DNA of 64,000 nt from Symsagittifera roscoffensis (Eukaryota > Xenacoelomorpha > Acoela > Convolutidae). The notes under the pieces are model-generated. The model had not been told where the DNA came from and did not search any database. It was given only the letters and a program-made list of their open reading frames with translations. This document shows, one piece after another, positions 1 to 9,178 of this stretch (its first letter is position 1; every line of letters starts with the position of its first letter). The DNA lies in contig NC_087066.1 of the NCBI RefSeq assembly GCF_963678635.1, forward strand, positions 37,524,673 to 37,588,672. Direction: 5' to 3'. The translations under genes were made by a program, and so were the position numbers.

Positions 1-2515
1 TACAAATTAACACCTTGGGTCGAATTTCTCAATTACTCCCCTCATGAAATCTTCATGATCGACATCTGACGCACCTTCATCCTCGAGGCTTAAGCATATT
101 GCTTTCCTGCCCTGTTTGTAGGGTGGGCATGCTGACACATGATGGTCCGTCGAACTGCAATTTGCACAAGAGCGTCTCTTGTCCATATCGTCCCTTGGTT
201 TGTACCAATTGTTACCTTGGTTTGCTGGTCCATTGTTAAAATTGCCATAATTGTTTTTTGTAATATCCAGATCTCGATGAAGGCTTCAGTGAAAGATATT
301 CCTTATACTTGAGTGTCAACTCCTCTGGTGTTGGCGCATTGGTTGAAAGCGGTGTGTAATGTGTCGCTAACATCGTTCGAAGCTCATCATTCTTCACACC
401 ATCGATAAATTTCGAGGCTACTGCCAGGTTCATCCTTCTGTTCGACTCATTTGGTTGGCTACGCCTTCTCAGCATCTCCAAATTGTCTAGAAACCTGTCT
501 ATCGTCTCGTCTTCACGTTGCCTCCGTTTCTGAAAGCGCATCATTGCTTGGTGTCCTTGCACCCCTGAGCCAAAACGATCTAACATGATTTCAAAGATTT
601 TCTCAGCAGCGTCCCGCTGGTATTGTTTTTTGGCCATCACACAGTTTAGGGCTGTCCCTTCCAGGTTACTGGTGAGAGTACGGCATTCTTGTCTTTCTGA
701 CAAGTCCTCCTCTTCAAAATGCAGTTTCATTACCTCTATCCAGGTATCAATGCAGCCATCAGATTCATCTTTATATCATCTTGGTTTCTTAAAATCCTTT
801 TGGAATTTTCACTGCATTCATTGGTTCTAGATAAACTCGTTAGGAATGCTTCCAAGGACCTGTTCAGAGGTTCAAAGGCTGTGGCCATTGATGTAGCGTC
901 CCTTGAATGCCCCGCTTGAGCATCATTGCCCCCTGATAGAGGCTCTGGATTTTCCCTCCTGTTCGAATCGCTGGGATGACTTCTTCCTTGATACGCATGA
1001 CTCCAGTTCCTGGAATCCCATCTCCCAGTCGCATGTGTATCTTGCGTCGGTCGTTAGTTTGAGGTTGGTCTGTTGCCAGTTAAACTTCCTCTGATGTTTG
1101 GGCTCCCTGGCCTTTTGTCCCCTGTGGCATAGCTGGGTGAACTGCCACTTCCTCTAGTGGATCCATATATCCTTCTCCTATTCGGTTGTTCATTGAAGTT
1201 CACTCCGGCTCCCTGCTGGGTTCTCTTGAGTTCGGTTCCCCATTCTTCGATCCACTCCTGCTGCCTAGTAGCCCATCCAACCTATCAATGATAGCCTGAG
1301 TTCGCCTCTCCATCATCGCGTCTATCTTCGTGTCAAGAGTCCCAAGAGTCTGCTCTTGTTGAATTCTCAACTTCTCCATGTCATCTCTCAATCGTAACTC
1401 TCTCTGTTCAGCTTCCCTCGTCATTCGCGACAAGTTCTTAGCCAAGTGATCATCCATTCTCTCCTTCAAGCTTTTTTTGCTTCTGCTATCTTCTTGTCTG
1501 TTGCCGTTGATCCCTTCCCGCAGGTTTTCTGTCTCGATGTGGACTGCCCCTTCTAGTTCACTCGTTCTTAGGGACATCTGTTCATGCTGTTCTCCTATGC
1601 TGCCCACTATGTGGTTCAAAGCTTCTTCGATTGATGCTCCGTTGTCCACTAATGGCGTCAAAAGTGGCGGCGTCACCCTGTCGGCTCCAAGTAGCTTGGT
1701 GCTGGTCGAGGCTTGGGTCTTGATTTCTGCCTCGACGTCTCTTCATGATCCACTCCTGGATCCGCAGGTGGGTTACATAGCCCTGTGTTTTTGCTCTTCC
1801 CAGTTCACATCTCCAAATTCGTCATGGTCACAAAGTCTCCTGACTGGCCTGATCCATTTGCGGTCTTGCTTATTGTCCTGACTACACCAAATTGGTCCAT
1901 GGAGCCAGTCTCTCTATCAGTGTTTGCGTCGTTCTCCTGAGTCGAACTATTGAGGCTGACTTGAGATCCGAAGTGATCTTGGTCGTCATCGTCCTCCTCT
2001 TTTTCCTGGGTTTCTGCTTCATCACCTGTACCCATTCTCATGACAAATGGAAAGAAGTTTCCCAAAGTGTTCTTCACTCTTTCTGAAAATGAGGAGAACG
2101 TTGCCGGTTTCTGCGTCACACCATGCATCATGGTGTTGTCTCTGGGTGATCTTGTGGTCGCCACATTTTCACTAGAGATGTCGGAAAGTTCCGACATCTC
2201 TCCTCGGTCTAGAGTCCCGGTGGAAGTGGCAAAATCTTGGCCTTGTTCTACTGGAGTAGATTTACTCGACAATCTTCTGTTTCCTCTCCCTTCCGGTCCA
2301 TGTCCGTCCCGGTTTTCATCCATGGTAGGTTCTGAGGACTTTTGATTCCTGGTTTCAACCATTCCGCCTGAGTCTTTCTTCTCTTTGTCGGATCGGCTTC
2401 GTGTGATCCTTTCCACAAAAGGGTCGCTGATTGCCTTTCTTTGTTTCTCTTGTATGATTTTCCTAGAGCTATCACTTAGTTTAGGTATCCTTGACTTGTC
2501 TAGACTCATTTTCAA
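1..2515 (-). pseudogene. LTR-retrotransposon gag, decayed (5' part of element)
   Basis: Minus-strand reading gives three open blocks in shifting frames: 2515-1805 (acidic, Ser/Thr-rich N-terminal region), 1676-1200 (charged coiled-coil-like region) and 730-236 (gag-like core). The core begins before its first ATG: an in-frame stretch reading DESDGCIDTWIEV runs into MKLHFEEEDLSERQE, and a TGA stop lies just upstream. After 236 the frame shifts, and 235-1 reads a zinc knuckle CANCSSTDHHVSAC (C-x2-C-x4-H-x4-C) behind a basic KPRDDMDKRR stretch, ending in a stop near position 8. A core followed by a zinc knuckle is the layout of Ty3/Gypsy-type gag, which packages element RNA. No protease or RT lies in the window; they would be expected beyond position 1. 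At least two frameshifts and two in-frame stops mark it as non-functional. No LTR was identified. Confidence 0.7.
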
Positions 2516-3200
2516 TTTATCACTTCTTACTGCCTATACACTCAATTCGATTGCTAGTGTCCTTGTTATTTGACTACTAATAATAATAACACGACACAAT
2601 AAATTCCAAAAGTTTCACTTAAAAGTGACCACGAATCCTTGTAAGGTATCACAGTACAGCGTTTATACAATTTATTCACAATGATTGAGTATTAGTTGTA
2701 AGATATGAAGCTAGCACAGTCTGATGATATCAATATAAATAAAAGAAAGTGTGCTCACCACCCAATCAAGAGCAGATATTATCAATTTAAAACCAAAAAT
2801 GAACAAAAATAAAATTATTTTCAATGAAAAACGTATGTGTTTTGTACTTTAGTCAGTCGCAATATAATAGTCGAACTTGTTTCTAAAGAAAGAGCTTTCC
2901 CTCTTCGGTGCCTCACCAAACAGACAACACTTGAAGTCAGTAATTTTCTCAAGTGGGCGTCTATTCCTACGAGTCCTGTGTTACCTATCTGCCTTCGGAT
3001 TTCCCGAGCTAGACCTACTAAAAGCCTCAGGGCAATCATTTTTTCAAAAAACGATTTGGATTTCAATCCACACAATTCAGTGAAAATTTGTGACCTGTTT
3101 TGTTTTTGTCTGGTCTTTTTAAAAGGCAAGTTAACTGCAGTCACTTAATAACCTAATACTCTTCACTATTTACTTTTCTTTTGACTACTTAAGTTTTGAC
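2516..3200. other. Probable 5' leader of the gag element; nothing coding recognised
   Basis: AT-rich sequence upstream (minus-strand sense) of the gag. Both strands of 2821-3148 are open for about 105 codons, but neither product resembles a known family. I could not find a convincing primer-binding site or TG...CA LTR boundary by eye. Confidence 0.3.
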
Positions 3201-3207
3201 AAAATTA

Positions 3208-3770
3208 GGAACCTTCCGAATTGGCAAAAATAGGATCCCTCCGGATTGACAAAAACAGGACTCCTCCGGATTGGAAAAATTGGGAGCCCTACGGATTGGC
3301 AAAAACAGTATCCCTCCGGATTGGCAAAAACAGGACGCCTACGGATTGGCAAAAACAGGACCCCTCAGATTGGCAAAAACAGGACCCCTCCGGATTGGCA
3401 AAATTGGTACCTCTCCGGATTGGCAAAATTAGGACCCTTCCGGATTGGCAAAAGTAGGACCCCTCCGGATTGGTAAAGTTGAGACCCCTCCGGATTGACA
3501 AAATTTGGGACCCTTCCGGATTGGGAAAATTGGGACCCTTCCGGATTGGCAAAAATAGGACCCCTCCGGATTGGCAAAATTGGAACCCCTCCGGATTGGC
3601 AAAATTTGGGACCCTTCCGGATTGCGACCCCTCTGGGTTTGTCAAATTTGGGACCCTTCCGGATTGGCAAAAATAGGACCCCTCCGGATTGGCAAAATTG
3701 GGACCCCTCCGGATTGGTAACATTTGGGACCCTTCCGGATTGGGACCCCTCCGGGTTTGTAAAAATAGCT
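3208..3770. repeat. 25-bp minisatellite, about 23 copies
   Basis: The unit is close to CCCTCCGGATTGGCAAAATT followed by GGGAC, 25-26 bp long. About 23 copies run head to tail, with point variants and two shortened copies near 3625 and 3740. Because 25 is not a multiple of three and the unit lacks stops, several frames on both strands stay open (168 codons on the minus strand, repeating NPEGS and FCQSGRVP). These frames are best explained by the repeat rather than by a gene. Confidence 0.92.
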
Positions 3771-6689
3771 TTTCCGTGACTTTTAAAGTTTTCACCCGAT
3801 ACCCTTCCGGATACGTTCTCCGATGCTATTATGCTGTAGGAATTAACGAGGAAGGGTGTAATTTCCGTCCCTAGACCCTTCCGGATCGAAGCTAGGCCTC
3901 TTATTTTGCTATTCTACTCAATTGTGAAGGGTCTTGTAACTAGCCTAGTTTCGATTCGACTTTGGTTTTCTGGGTTCCTTGGCCCTCCCTTTTTGTCTAA
4001 AACAGCGTACAAATGCCTTATTCAACCGTTACTACCCTTTGGTTGGGGTATAAGGGCTTTCCAAAAAAAATTTTAAATAGTGAAGGGTCTACTTTCACTA
4101 AATGGTAAAATTGCTAAACACAATAATAAAAAAAGGTTTTACGCTTATTTTTTCAGATAAGTGAAGGCTCTATAAGTAAGCTCACCCAAATTTTGATCTA
4201 ATGGTATTAAGATCAACTGGATCTGTCCAATTGTTCTAAAGTAATTAACCAAAACGTCTTTTTTCCAAAACCAAAAAATTTTCTCTCTTATAGGTTGCGC
4301 CAAACTTTTTTCCGCACTTCTGATCTTTTCAACCTAAAATTTATTGATCCCAGCTCGGAAGGTCTATACTCTTCTATTTCAATGCAGAATACCCGATCTA
4401 AAACTTTCCAGCTGAAAAAATGTGTTAAAAACAATGCTATTTGGACCCTTCCGGATCGATGAATACTCTAAATCAAACACGTTAAGTTCGATTTCACTGT
4501 AACCCAGAAGGTTATTGGCAAACGGGTTTTAAAACCTGTCGATTCATTAGTGAAAGTTGTCCGGACAACAATTTTTACTGTCCCACCTCAAAAATTTCAA
4601 AAATTTATCTTATATTGTAGCGTTTCGTTTTTTGAAAAATCGAGAAAATTCGGTTTTTGGTACCCAATTAGTTCCAACCACTTCTGAACTAAACTCAACC
4701 GGTTCTATCTATTAAAATTGTACAAATACAATGTAACTCACTAATTTTGCGCTTTTTTCCGTTTCAAAAGTATCGGTATCTCAAAAATCGCGATTTGTGG
4801 GGAGGGGTCAAAATATTGCTATTTTTACCCTAAAAACCGGTCTGCTTACTGTGTTTTTTACTGAAAACGGTAAAGGAATATTAATATAGGCTGTATAAAC
4901 AGTAATACTATTAGTATGATGCCCCTGCAAATTGTTCAATAGCCGAATCAAGGTGCTTAACTCAGAAGTTCGTATTTCGGTGAAGGGTCACTACAGTGCA
5001 CTCACTGTCGAGCCCCACACAGATTAATATCCTACTTTTTTTTTACTAAAAGGGATACAAAACTTTTTAGCGATACCCAACAGTCGATTGCTGTTGTCCT
5101 TGAGCCCATTCTTGTCGCTCCTTGCACTGCTTGCCGGATCAGTCTATCTATAATCCCGCGACCCTTCCGGATTGAGCGCAAATTAGCATTAACGTGCTTA
5201 AATACTCAAATAACCATACAGTACAAGCACCACAAACGGGCCACAATTTTGATCGTAATGATCCTGACTGATATAAATGCCTGTAACAACAATATATCTA
5301 ACAACAACAATCGGGAGGGTCGGATCACATCTCGTCTGGGGTGATGATTTCTACTGATTTTATAATTTTGTACTGTTTTTGGTTTTTTTTCGGTTATTTA
5401 TTCGTTTTTTGTTTTTTCCTAGGTACTATGCTACTTTTTGTTTGGTTTTCTGTATGTCTTTAAAGATTTTTGGTCACATACCACTGAGGAAATGACGGGA
5501 CGGCCAATCCCCCCACCCTTCCTGGTACGTGAATACTCGGTCTTAACTAGGTTAAACAGCTATTCACGGGAATCCGAAAAGCTGCTTCCGCGTTCCCAAC
5601 TGCCCTTCCGCCCGGTGGTTAGGGCCTTGTTTCGAGCATCCGCTCGGGGTGCAGAGCTCGTTAACGGTTCTGCCGGTCATGATGTTAAGAAAGAATAACA
5701 CCCAGGAGCGCCATAAAAACATCTATGTAACATTCGCCCGGAAGTGCCTATCGACGGAAAAGAAAGCTAGGTTCTAAATTGACTGGCTAGCGTCTAAACA
5801 CAGCTCTACATGCTTTTCACCGTCTCTGCCAAAGCCAGTTCTTTTGGTGTTCTTTCTAACATCGGGTCGACAAAAAAACCTCACTGTTTCCGGCTTCGAT
5901 CAGAACGCTCTAATTAACTTAACTATATGCAAAACAGTGAGCTCATGTCTGGGTCTCAGTATCCCCAGACCACGAGGTCACTCCTAAAAACAGGGCTACT
6001 ACTTATTTACTATATTACCATTGTTTTTATTCAGTAGATAAAAATCATCATCTCCATCGAAGATGGATCAACCCTTTCCCTCAACTCCTAGCTTCTCATA
6101 ATCTGAAAACGAATTTGGATGTTATCAATTCAATTCAGGACATCTCCAGGAAGCTAAAAGTTTGTTAAAATAAAGTTAAAGTTATCTCACGAGACCCTTC
6201 CCGATTCTGGAATCCGGAGAAATAACGTCCTTATTCCTTTCCGAAAGGCTGGCCACGTCGTCCCAACACCGTTCCTGGTTCTCGTGAATTGACTTCTAAC
6301 GATTGTAACTGCACAATCGTTTCAACTCGGAATGGTCCTCCAACAATAATTTCAACCGCTGTTCCAATTTGTGTTGTTTGCCTCGTTTATTTCAACGAAA
6401 ATCGTTGTTCTCTCTGAGAAACTTGCTGTTGTTGTGTTTCGCCGTTTCAGTTGGTGCGAAATGTCAAGGTCGCGACTTGTCATTATTTCGAAACGAATTT
6501 TAAAAAATTAGCGTTTTTGTCAAATTTAACCCCTCCCGATTCGTCTAATTGTTCAATTAGCGTCACTAATCCATAAAAACTATCAATTCTCTCGGTCAGA
6601 TGTTCCGATAAAAATTCGAAAACGAAATTGCTTTTTGTCCATTCTGGTCGAATGTCACAGACAAGATAGTGTTTGAAACTCTTTACAAG
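3771..6689. other. Non-coding, AT-rich; scattered copies of the minisatellite core
   Basis: No credible gene. Isolated copies of the core ACCCTTCCGGAT occur near 3798, 3872, 4444 and 5160, and a variant (ACCCTTCCCGATTC) near 6192, far from the array. An 86-codon open frame at 5438-5698 has no recognisable domain. The block could be the non-coding part of an unidentified mobile element in which the minisatellite arose. Confidence 0.4.
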
Positions 6690-6846
6690 ATCAATAAGGG
6701 GAAGAAATTATTAGAGGTGGCGGAATCAGAACCGAGAAATAATACAACAAGAAAACCAAAAAACATGCTTGCCATCTCTCGAAACTTCCTTTGCTCGTGA
6801 ACTGAGATCCAAAGTGGTGTATAAGCTTACATGTAGTCGATGTAAC

Positions 6847-7020
6847 TCCACCTATATCCAATGGTATAGAACCAAATTGTATGTGATTTATTGTAAATAA
6901 CATTTGTAAATTGATGTTTTATCGTCATTTAGATTAGTTTATTGTAAAAATCCTGACGATGCACATTGTTGCGAAAACGTTTGAAATTTACTTTTTAGCA
7001 AAAATTTCTTCCACCTATAT
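6847..7020 (+). mobile_element. 5'-truncated PLE insertion with 11-bp target duplication
   Basis: A 152-bp fragment of a PLE terminal repeat (6858-7009, ending AAAAATTTCT) interrupts the GIY-YIG coding region of the older PLE. It is flanked by the direct repeat TCCACCTATAT at 6847-6857 and 7010-7020, which is the duplicated target. The fragment contains a hammerhead-like motif. It matches the 3' part of the pLTRs at 7980-8301 and 11806-12127. Confidence 0.8.
6944..6991 (+). ncRNA. Hammerhead-ribozyme-like motif (PLE)
   Basis: Stem I strands GTAAAAATC and GAAATTTAC pair at 7 of 9 positions around an A/A internal loop. Between them are the core CTGACGA, a 3-bp stem II (GCA/TGC), GAAA, the palindrome ACGT as a minimal stem III, and TT before the predicted cleavage point. 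One U sits between the first core box and stem II, and the stem II loop is CATTGT. PLEs are known to carry type I hammerheads with very short stem III that act as dimers; the fold here was worked out by hand. Confidence 0.6.
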
Positions 7021-7591
7021 CGGCCAGACAGTCCGACATTTGGCCACAGGGTCGACGAACACCGCAAAGAGGACTCACCTAAAGGTTATTTTTTGTTAGA
7101 ATGCAATGAGGTAGTCGGTTCTGCTGAGCTGAAGCCAGAGATTATAGACCAAACAGCCAAACCTCAGCAGACACTCACATTAGAAGCTTTGCATATTTGG
7201 AGGGAAAGACCGAAAATCAACAGGCGATGAATTCAGGAGACGGGAATTAACACTTAAGTTATAGTCAATGTAAACATGGCTAAATTTCAAAAAACTGACA
7301 TGTCAGAATCGAAAATATTCCCAAATCGGAATTTTAGAGTAATGAAAGACCAAAAAACTGAAAAATCTCAAACATTTACAGGAAAATGTTATAAATGATT
7401 GCGTAATTTATTATGTAATTACAGTTGTTTAATTTTGATAGGTCAAAAAGTTTTGGAGAATTGTTACATATGTTTGCCATTTTTTCAGATCATTGATCGT
7501 TATGTAAATATTGTATAAAATTAAATCCTGATGATGCACAAAAATGCGCGAAAACGTTAACATTTATGAAAATTATTATAAAAACGTTAAC

Positions 7592-7979
7592 AAGTAAAAT
7601 TGAAGAAATTTTTGCTAAAAAGTAAATTTCAAACGTTTTCGCAACTATGTGCATCGTCAGGATTTTTACAATAAACTACTCTAAATGACGATAAAACATC
7701 AATTTACAAATGTTATTTACAATAAATCACATACAATTTGGTTCTAAACCATCATGATAAAAAATTAGCCAATCACAGTTGACCTCTAAATTACTATTAA
7801 GATTAAAATACTTTTAACCTCTAAAATTAATTAAACATTTTAAAATTAATTTGTCTGGAAGTTTCTGAGTCATAATTTCGATTTAGACATGTACGTTTTG
7901 AATAAAAAACCAAAAATATTTTGGGACTAAATTTTCAGTGTTAACTCCCTGCTCCTAAACTCATCGCGCGTGTTCAAGC
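7592..7979 (-). repeat. Inverted 5'-truncated PLE tail
   Basis: Reverse-complemented, this reads from the last ~55 bases of ORF2 (matching 11748-11805) through a full pLTR and then about 9 bases of the sequence that follows the left pLTR (matching up to 8310). It forms a large inverted repeat with 7980-8310: arms of about 330 bp and a loop of about 56 bases. An inverted truncated copy joined to the 5' end is a known PLE arrangement. Confidence 0.8.
7622..7669 (-). ncRNA. Hammerhead-ribozyme-like motif, inverted PLE tail
   Basis: Reverse complement of the motif at 8232-8279, with the same core boxes, GCA/TGC stem II, palindromic ACGT and 9-nt stem I strands. It lies in opposite orientation to the left pLTR copy, so a read-through RNA across both would form a long duplex masking both motifs. 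Confidence 0.6.
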
Positions 7980-8301
7980 AAATATTTTTGGTTTTTTATT
8001 CAAAACGTACATGTCTAAATCGAAATTATGACTCAGAAATATCCAGACAAATTAATTTTAAAATGTTTAATTAATTTTAGAGGTTAAAAGTATTTTAATC
8101 TTAATAGTAATTTAGAGGTCAACTGTGATTGGCTAATTTTTTATCATGATGGTTTAGAACCAAATTGTATGTGATTTATTGTAAATAACATTTGTAAATT
8201 GATGTTTTATCGTCATTTAGAGTAGTTTATTGTAAAAATCCTGACGATGCACATAGTTGCGAAAACGTTTGAAATTTACTTTTTAGCAAAAATTTCTTCA
8301 A
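7980..8301 (+). repeat. PLE left pLTR
   Basis: About 322 bp in direct repeat with 11806-12127. The few differences include AAATATCC here against AAACTTCC in the right copy, where the inverted tail agrees with the right copy. It carries the hammerhead-like motif near its 3' end and ends in AAATTTCTTCAA. Confidence 0.9.
8232..8279 (+). ncRNA. Hammerhead-ribozyme-like motif, left pLTR
   Basis: GTAAAAATC, CTGACGA, U, GCA-loop-TGC, GAAA, ACGT, TT, GAAATTTAC in that order. Stem I pairs 7 of 9 positions. It is identical to the copy at 12058-12105. Cleavage would fall after the TT and release an RNA end at a fixed point in the pLTR. Confidence 0.65.
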
Positions 8302-8477
8302 TTTTACTTGTAAATTCGTGATAAACCAAAAAGCGAAGAGCTTGAAATTCCAACTGTTTTCCCATTAAAGGGCCAGTATAAAAATTTTTAATGATTTTCA
8401 TCAATGTAATGAGAATTTTTATAGTGTTTTTTTTATCGATACGTAAAAAATGGCCGATTTTTATTTGAGTTACCGAA

Positions 8478-9116
8478 ATGTTTCATATTGTAGCAGCTAG
8501 CTCCCTGTTCCACAGCATCAACACCCTTAACACAGGGGAAAAAAAGCAATACGAGAGCCTTGTTACAGCAATTCCTGGCCTATCCCTTAATAACAACTTG
8601 CTGAACCAAGGAAAGAACCTCCGACGACTACTCGAAGACAGTCCACTGAAGGAGAAAAAAGTGGTTGTGTGGCACGACGTGGTGAACAACACCATTAGCA
8701 GCCACAGAACAAACAACTATCGCCCAGCTGGTGTCGAGGAGCTGACAAACTATTTGAAGACGAAGAAGCAGCAGATATTGGCGATCGTTTATTGCAGAAG
8801 GGAAGGAACGCCCGACTTGTTTAGTCAACTTCTCGGCACAGGGGTGCTCATTATTCCAGCTACAAAACGACTACTCTCCAAGAGCAAGCAAAACAACCCG
8901 GAGCAGCTCAAGGAATATTTGAAGCTGCACCAGAGTGCTGATTTGGAGCTGAAATCTCTGCGATTGGTAGTGGCACACAAAGAAAGGCTGTCAGAGCTGA
9001 TTGGCAATATCAGGGGCAAACAACAGAGACCGTCACAGACAAGGAGGAAGGCGAAAGCAAGACGTGAGCAGAAGCTGAGGGCAGAGGAAGTGTCTGCGCT
9101 TCAAAGACAGGGGTGA
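8478..9116 (+). CDS. PLE ORF1, uncharacterised protein
   Basis: 212 codons from ATG 8478 to TGA 9114-9116, lying between the left pLTR and the RT gene and therefore part of the element. No family is recognised with certainty. Residues 59-77 (EKKVVVWHDVVNNTISSHR), with a hydrophobic beta-strand-like VVVW before a WHD triplet, and ILAIVYC near 100 give it the look of a small alpha/beta fold. The last ~60 residues are strongly basic and helical (QTRRKAKARREQKLR), suggesting nucleic-acid binding. Coding is well kept (no stops, even codon use). The gap to the first ATG of ORF2 is 62 bp and the frame differs. An RNA-binding or accessory role is inference. Confidence 0.75.
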   Translation: MFHIVAASSLFHSINTLNTGEKKQYESLVTAIPGLSLNNNLLNQGKNLRRLLEDSPLKEKKVVVWHDVVNNTISSHRTNNYRPAGVEELTNYLKTKKQQILAIVYCRREGTPDLFSQLLGTGVLIIPATKRLLSKSKQNNPEQLKEYLKLHQSADLELKSLRLVVAHKERLSELIGNIRGKQQRPSQTRRKAKARREQKLRAEEVSALQRQG

Positions 9117-9178
9117 GAAGAGTGTGATTTGTTTTGCTTTGTGCCTTGTGAGTTTCATTACTCGTGGCCTGCAAAACA

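Larger units (their letters stand above)
6690..7591 (+). pseudogene. Old Penelope-like element remnant (GIY-YIG end and pLTR)
   Basis: 6769-6857 encodes the start of a PLE GIY-YIG endonuclease (SKVVYKLTCSRCNSTY), matching the equivalent part of the intact PLE downstream. The reading resumes at 7021 (GQTVRHLAT) and continues with frameshifts and stops to a terminal stop at 7262-7264. The two halves are separated by a 152-bp PLE insertion (6858-7009). Downstream, 7265-7591 is the element's own terminal region with a degenerate hammerhead-like motif at 7528-7559. The old element's tail continues at 12138 because the intact PLE (7592-12125) inserted into it. It is inactive. Confidence 0.75.

Noticed and set aside
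2821-3148. 107- and 103-codon frames on opposite strands
   Set aside because: Neither resembles a known protein and they mask each other; probably element leader sequence.
3221-3874. Overlapping open frames on both strands (up to 168 codons) with repeating peptides
   Set aside because: They are produced by the stop-free 25-bp minisatellite; every phase is open and there is no start context or splice signal.
7528-7570. Hammerhead-like motif in the older PLE (CTGATGA ... GCGAAAACGTT)
   Set aside because: Core boxes are present but stem I pairs poorly and two extra bases sit between stem II and GAAA; kept only as a degenerate remnant.
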